Made by a program: the position numbers and the translations under genes. Positions 61,049 through 64,000 of a stretch of 64,000 nucleotides of DNA are shown one piece after another. The stretch lies in the NCBI GenBank assembly GCA_023664605.1, contig JAMPFF010000004.1, positions 1 to 64,000 on the forward strand, written 5' to 3'. Source of the stretch: Clostridium sp. (GTDB taxonomy: Bacteria; Bacillota; Clostridia; Lachnospirales; Lachnospiraceae). The notes below the pieces were generated by a model. The model was not told the origin of the DNA, made no database searches, and saw only the letters and a program-made list of their open reading frames with translations. How positions within the stretch are numbered: the first letter of the stretch is position 1; the number at the start of each line of letters is the position of its first letter.

Positions 61049-62446
61049 TTAATGACCTGTCACAATATTCCGCATCCATACGCCCTTTTTTACCAGAATA
61101 AATCCGATAATACACTTTATCCAGTCCGCTATCTGCACCATGGCAAAAATCACAATCACAGGAACCGCCGTAAAACGGCTGAGACCATATGCAACCGGAA
61201 CGCTCACGCACCAGACAAAGACGCTGTCAAACAAAAAAGTAACTACCGTCCTTCCGCCCGAACGCAAAGTAAAATACGCCGCGTGCATAAACGCCGCCTG
61301 CGGCATGAAGATTGCCTGTGCAATAATAAACTGTACCGCGACCGCTTTTACATCATCCGTCGTATTATAAATCTGCGGGAACATAGGCGCAATGCAAATC
61401 ATCAGAGCCGCCACGCCAATGCAGCAGAAAACGGAAAAAGCAATAATTTTATTATCCGTATCGCGCGCTTCTTTCATTTTTCCCGCTCCTAAAAGCTGAC
61501 CGATAATAATCGCCACCGCGTCTCCCATCGCAATAAATACCACATTAAACACGTTATTGATAGTATTTGCAATATTCAATCCGGCGATGACGCTGAGCCC
61601 TCTCACCGAATAACACTGGGTCAGCATCGCCATACCCGCCGACCATAACGTTTCATTAATAAGAAGCGGCGCGCCTTTTACGAAAAATTTTCCGGCAAGA
61701 TGACCCGGTACTTTCAGAGTCGAATAAACGCCTATAATATAGCGGTTTTTCTCTTTATGCCGATGCGTCCATACAATCACAATCGCCGCCTCTACATACC
61801 TTGAAACCACCGTTGCGATTGCCGCGCCCGCAACGCCCATAGCCGGAAGCCCGCACTTCCCGTATATCAACAGATAATTCAGGCACAGATTGACGACAAC
61901 CGCCGCAATACCGGCTTTCATCGGTACTATCGTTTCTCCGCATTCGCGCAGCGTGCTGACATAAATCTGCACGAACATAAACGCCGGAAGCCCTAAAAAC
62001 ATGATATGCAGATAATTTTCACCATAACGAAGCGCAGCCGCCAAATCCCCGCCGTCGCTGCTGCCGCTTAGATACATCTGAATCAGATTTTCTCCCAGTC
62101 CCCATAACAGTAAAACCGCGCCCACCGTTAAAATAAGCGCCATCCAGAATTTATAACGAAAAGTCTGTCTGATACCCTCGTCGTCTTTTTGCCCGAAATA
62201 CTGCGCCGTAAAAATGCCCGCACCGGCAAGACCGCCGAAAATACACAAATAATATACCATTAAAAGCTGGTTGACGATGGCGACGCCGGACATCTGCTCC
62301 GTGCCAATCTGCCCCACCATGATATTATCCAAAAGCCCTACGAAATTCGTGATGCCGTTCTGAATCATAATCGGAACCGCCACCGCAAGCACCATTTTAT
62401 AAAACGCCTTATCGCCTATGAATTTTTCTCTGATTTTCCCGAACAT
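61049..62446 (-). CDS. MATE-family efflux transporter 2
   Basis: A 465-residue exporter of the MATE family with twelve spans. Segments include KMVLAVAVPIMIQNGITNFV, DNIMVGQIGTEQMSGVAIVN, TAQYFGQKDDEGIRQTFRYK and the second half KGAPLLINETLWSAGMAMLT and AIIIGQLLGAGKMKEARDTD. It is of a different subgroup from MATE gene 1 (identity by eye is low), so this is not a recent duplication, yet both genes start next to related hairpin-cluster repeats. Substrate unknown. Confidence 0.92.
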   Translation of the reverse strand: MFGKIREKFIGDKAFYKMVLAVAVPIMIQNGITNFVGLLDNIMVGQIGTEQMSGVAIVNQLLMVYYLCIFGGLAGAGIFTAQYFGQKDDEGIRQTFRYKFWMALILTVGAVLLLWGLGENLIQMYLSGSSDGGDLAAALRYGENYLHIMFLGLPAFMFVQIYVSTLRECGETIVPMKAGIAAVVVNLCLNYLLIYGKCGLPAMGVAGAAIATVVSRYVEAAIVIVWTHRHKEKNRYIIGVYSTLKVPGHLAGKFFVKGAPLLINETLWSAGMAMLTQCYSVRGLSVIAGLNIANTINNVFNVVFIAMGDAVAIIIGQLLGAGKMKEARDTDNKIIAFSVFCCIGVAALMICIAPMFPQIYNTTDDVKAVAVQFIIAQAIFMPQAAFMHAAYFTLRSGGRTVVTFLFDSVFVWCVSVPVAYGLSRFTAVPVIVIFAMVQIADWIKCIIGFILVKKGVWMRNIVTGH

Positions 62447-62566
62447 ATTTATTACCGTACCTTTTTCATACTATCTTCTGTCCCAGAACATTGTCTCTTT
62501 GGACGTGCCTTTTCATTATACCGTAAGCATAAGGAAATGCAAGCAAAACTTTTCATACTATCATTC

Positions 62567-62751
62567 ATGTCAGCGCAGTTTACTGCGATGACATCGCGCC
62601 GAGAATTTCAAATTCTCGGCTGCGCTCATGGCATATTTGAGGCTCTGACTCAAATTGCCGGTTGAAAAATAAGCTATCAAGCTTATTTTTCAACCTAATC
62701 CCCGTTCCGAAGCGTTTTCGCGACGGGGTGACGCAAATATCAAATTTGTGC
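62567..62751. repeat. Hairpin-cluster repeat A, between MATE gene 2 and tag
   Basis: Six consecutive hairpins: ATGTCA-CGCAGT nested stem (62567-62594), GCCGAGAAT/ATTCTCGGC (62598-62620), GGCA-TTTGAG/CTCAAA-TGCC (62630-62659), a perfect 16-pair stem GGTTGAAAAATAAGCT (62660-62695, loop ATCA), CCCCGT/ACGGGG (62700-62728) and GCAAAT/ATTTGTGC (62733-62751). It fills about half of the 384-base gap; the rest shows no gene. Confidence 0.65.
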
Positions 62752-62830
62752 TATACTATAAAAGAAGCCATACATAGTTCCGCTTCGTACGCTTACACAG
62801 CATGATAATCAAAACTTGTGAGGATAAAGA

Positions 62831-63385
62831 ATGGATAAAATACGCTGCAAATGGTGCAATTTAAAAAACGAACGATATGTCCAATATCATGATGAAGAAT
62901 GGGGCGTTCCCACCTATGACGACGAAACGCTTTTTGAATTTCTCCTTCTGGAACCTTTTCAGGCGGGGCTGTCATGGGAGACGATATTAAACAAACGCGA
63001 AAATTTCAGAAAAGCATTTTCCGATTACGATATCGACAAAATATGTCATTACGGGGAAAAAGAAATATCCGAAATGCTGCAAAACGCTTCTATTATACGG
63101 AACCACAAAAAGATTGAAGCCGCAATCAACAATACGAAAGTCTTTCGGGATATCCAAAAAGAATGGGGTTCTTTTTCCGAATACATCTGGCATTTTACAA
63201 ACCGGAAAATCATATATGAGGCAGGGAAAGCATACTCTGCACTGTCCGATGAAATTGCCAATGATATGAAAAAAAGAGGCATGAAATTTATCGGTACAAC
63301 GACCGTTTATGCCTATTTACAGTCAATCGGCATTATTAATTCGCATGATGCGGACTGCTTTATGTATAAAAGTAAAGAGGATTAG
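62831..63385 (+). CDS. tag: DNA-3-methyladenine glycosylase I
   Basis: Base-excision repair enzyme removing 3-methyladenine from alkylated DNA. The 184-residue protein has the zinc ligands Cys6 (in RCKWCN) and His20, and the late pair His and Cys in NSHDADCF. The family segments YHDEEWGVPTYDDETLFEFL, LEPFQAGLSWETILNKRENF and MKFIGTTTVYAYLQSIGIIN are all present. Normal length. GAGGATAAAG precedes the ATG. It stands alone, convergent with the receiver-domain gene with six bases between stops. Confidence 0.95.
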   Translation: MDKIRCKWCNLKNERYVQYHDEEWGVPTYDDETLFEFLLLEPFQAGLSWETILNKRENFRKAFSDYDIDKICHYGEKEISEMLQNASIIRNHKKIEAAINNTKVFRDIQKEWGSFSEYIWHFTNRKIIYEAGKAYSALSDEIANDMKKRGMKFIGTTTVYAYLQSIGIINSHDADCFMYKSKED

Positions 63386-63391
63386 CTCCTC

Positions 63392-64000
63392 TTACTCTTT
63401 CCCCAACACTTCCTCAATCTTGTTAATCAAAACATCCTTTACGGGTGGTTTTAGATAATATCCTGCCGGTCGTAAGTCCAGAACGGCATTGATATGTTCT
63501 CTGCTGTTTACACCGGTTAAAAAAATGACAGGTATGTCGCAAAATTCTTCCTCTGCACGAATCATTTCAAGCGTCATACGCCCGTCGCAGACCGGCATTT
63601 CATAATCCAGCAGAATCAAATCCGGTCGTTTTTTCCCCATGGAAGTCATCGCCTGCGCGCCGGAAATGGCAAGCGAAACCTCGAACTTCTCTTCCAGCAT
63701 AGCCTTAACCGTGCGCAGCGTCGTTCCGTTATCGTCCACCACCAGAATATGTTTTTTAGCGTCAGCCGCTCCGTTTTTATTATCCGCATCGTCTATTCCA
63801 AGCCTGCGGCAGACTGCCTGATAAATAATTTTATTTTCAACCGGACGAATCAGATTTTCAAACTGCTCTTCCTCATAATATTTGGTAAAATAAGCGCATT
63901 CCTCCTGTGTTCCTATGGTAATAACCGGCGTATCGCCATATTGCGTACTCAACAGATAAAATATAAAGGAATCCATATCATAGGCGCCTACCAGACTAAT
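63392..64000 (-). CDS. Receiver-domain protein, 5' end outside the window
   Basis: At least 202 codons are visible and the frame stays open to the right edge, so the true start probably lies outside. The C-terminal 120 residues are a complete receiver domain: HILVVDDNGTTLRTVKAML, phospho-acceptor Asp in DLILLDYEMPVCDGRM, switch Thr in VIFLTGVNSREH and Lys in GYYLKPPVKDVL. The visible N-terminal 70 residues (STQYGDTPVITIGTQEECAY, IRPVENKIIYQAVCRRLGI) look like the second half of another, degenerate receiver. A tandem-receiver protein without visible DNA-binding output is the simplest reading. Confidence 0.8.
   Translation of the reverse strand: MSLVGAYDMDSFIFYLLSTQYGDTPVITIGTQEECAYFTKYYEEEQFENLIRPVENKIIYQAVCRRLGIDDADNKNGAADAKKHILVVDDNGTTLRTVKAMLEEKFEVSLAISGAQAMTSMGKKRPDLILLDYEMPVCDGRMTLEMIRAEEEFCDIPVIFLTGVNSREHINAVLDLRPAGYYLKPPVKDVLINKIEEVLGKE

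Overview
The window looks like chromosome of a flagellated, low-to-moderate GC Gram-positive Clostridium of the Lachnospiraceae type. This rests on protein content: a greA-lysS pair, Firmicutes-type DnaE, CsrA beside flagellin, a GTG-started small protein of a Lachnospiraceae-type family, BlaI/M56 signalling, an SPL-like radical SAM enzyme and a small RelA/SpoT-type alarmone synthetase. No rRNA, tRNA, CRISPR array, prophage or insertion sequence was recognised. The left edge cuts the 3' end of a rightward gene. The right edge cuts the 5' end of a leftward receiver-domain gene.

Layout. 0.2-6.6 kb is a leftward housekeeping run (argF, birA, a small unknown gene, dusB, an unknown gene, greA, lysS). 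6.7-20.1 kb is more leftward core genome: SPFH/NfeD membrane pair, SH3-SleB hydrolase, proC, a SpoU methyltransferase, dnaE-pfkA, murA-metK, and a LysM/G5/M23 endopeptidase with a WalR-like box. 20.3-27.9 kb is mixed: dinB, a flavin reductase, a coiled-coil membrane protein, a candidate noncoding RNA, an alarmone synthetase, a DUF6020-like membrane protein, a secreted unknown and hemolysin III. 28.0-33.9 kb is a galactan/galactose locus (GH53 lipoprotein, AraC regulator, galE, UDP-sugar pyrophosphorylase). 34.0-45.0 kb holds BlaI with an unusual M56 sensor, an MFS porter, two tandem DUF3298-type exported proteins, a DUF4422 protein, a MATE exporter and an Rpn-type nuclease with a repetitive tail. 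45.1-48.1 kb is flagellin, csrA and a small tyrosine recombinase flanked by two near-identical inverted palindromes.

48.1-56.8 kb is the most interesting block. It holds a VIT-VWA protein with a SEP-type C-terminal sorting tail, an exosortase-family membrane protease, an amidase/deacetylase fusion, and a leftward four-gene operon with an OmpR-type two-component system and two exported accessory proteins. Direct repeats of the form TGATGCA with exact 11-base period lie in front of the VIT-VWA gene (eight units), the amidase gene (six units) and a secreted protein 22 kb away (four units). This spacing is typical of OmpR/PhoB-family binding sites, so I infer a cell-envelope regulon probably controlled by the neighbouring response regulator.

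56.8-64 kb holds a radical SAM protein ending in a sliding-clamp motif, an ECF sigma/anti-sigma pair with a clear autoregulatory promoter, two unknown genes, a second MATE exporter, tag and the receiver protein.

Several families of structured intergenic repeats occur: (i) a four-stem element in two covarying copies (27.9 and 32.5 kb), (ii) a cluster of six hairpins next to both MATE genes (43.5 and 62.6 kb), and (iii) a short element carrying the ribosome-binding site of lysS, proC and murA. All functional statements are by eye; no database search was run.
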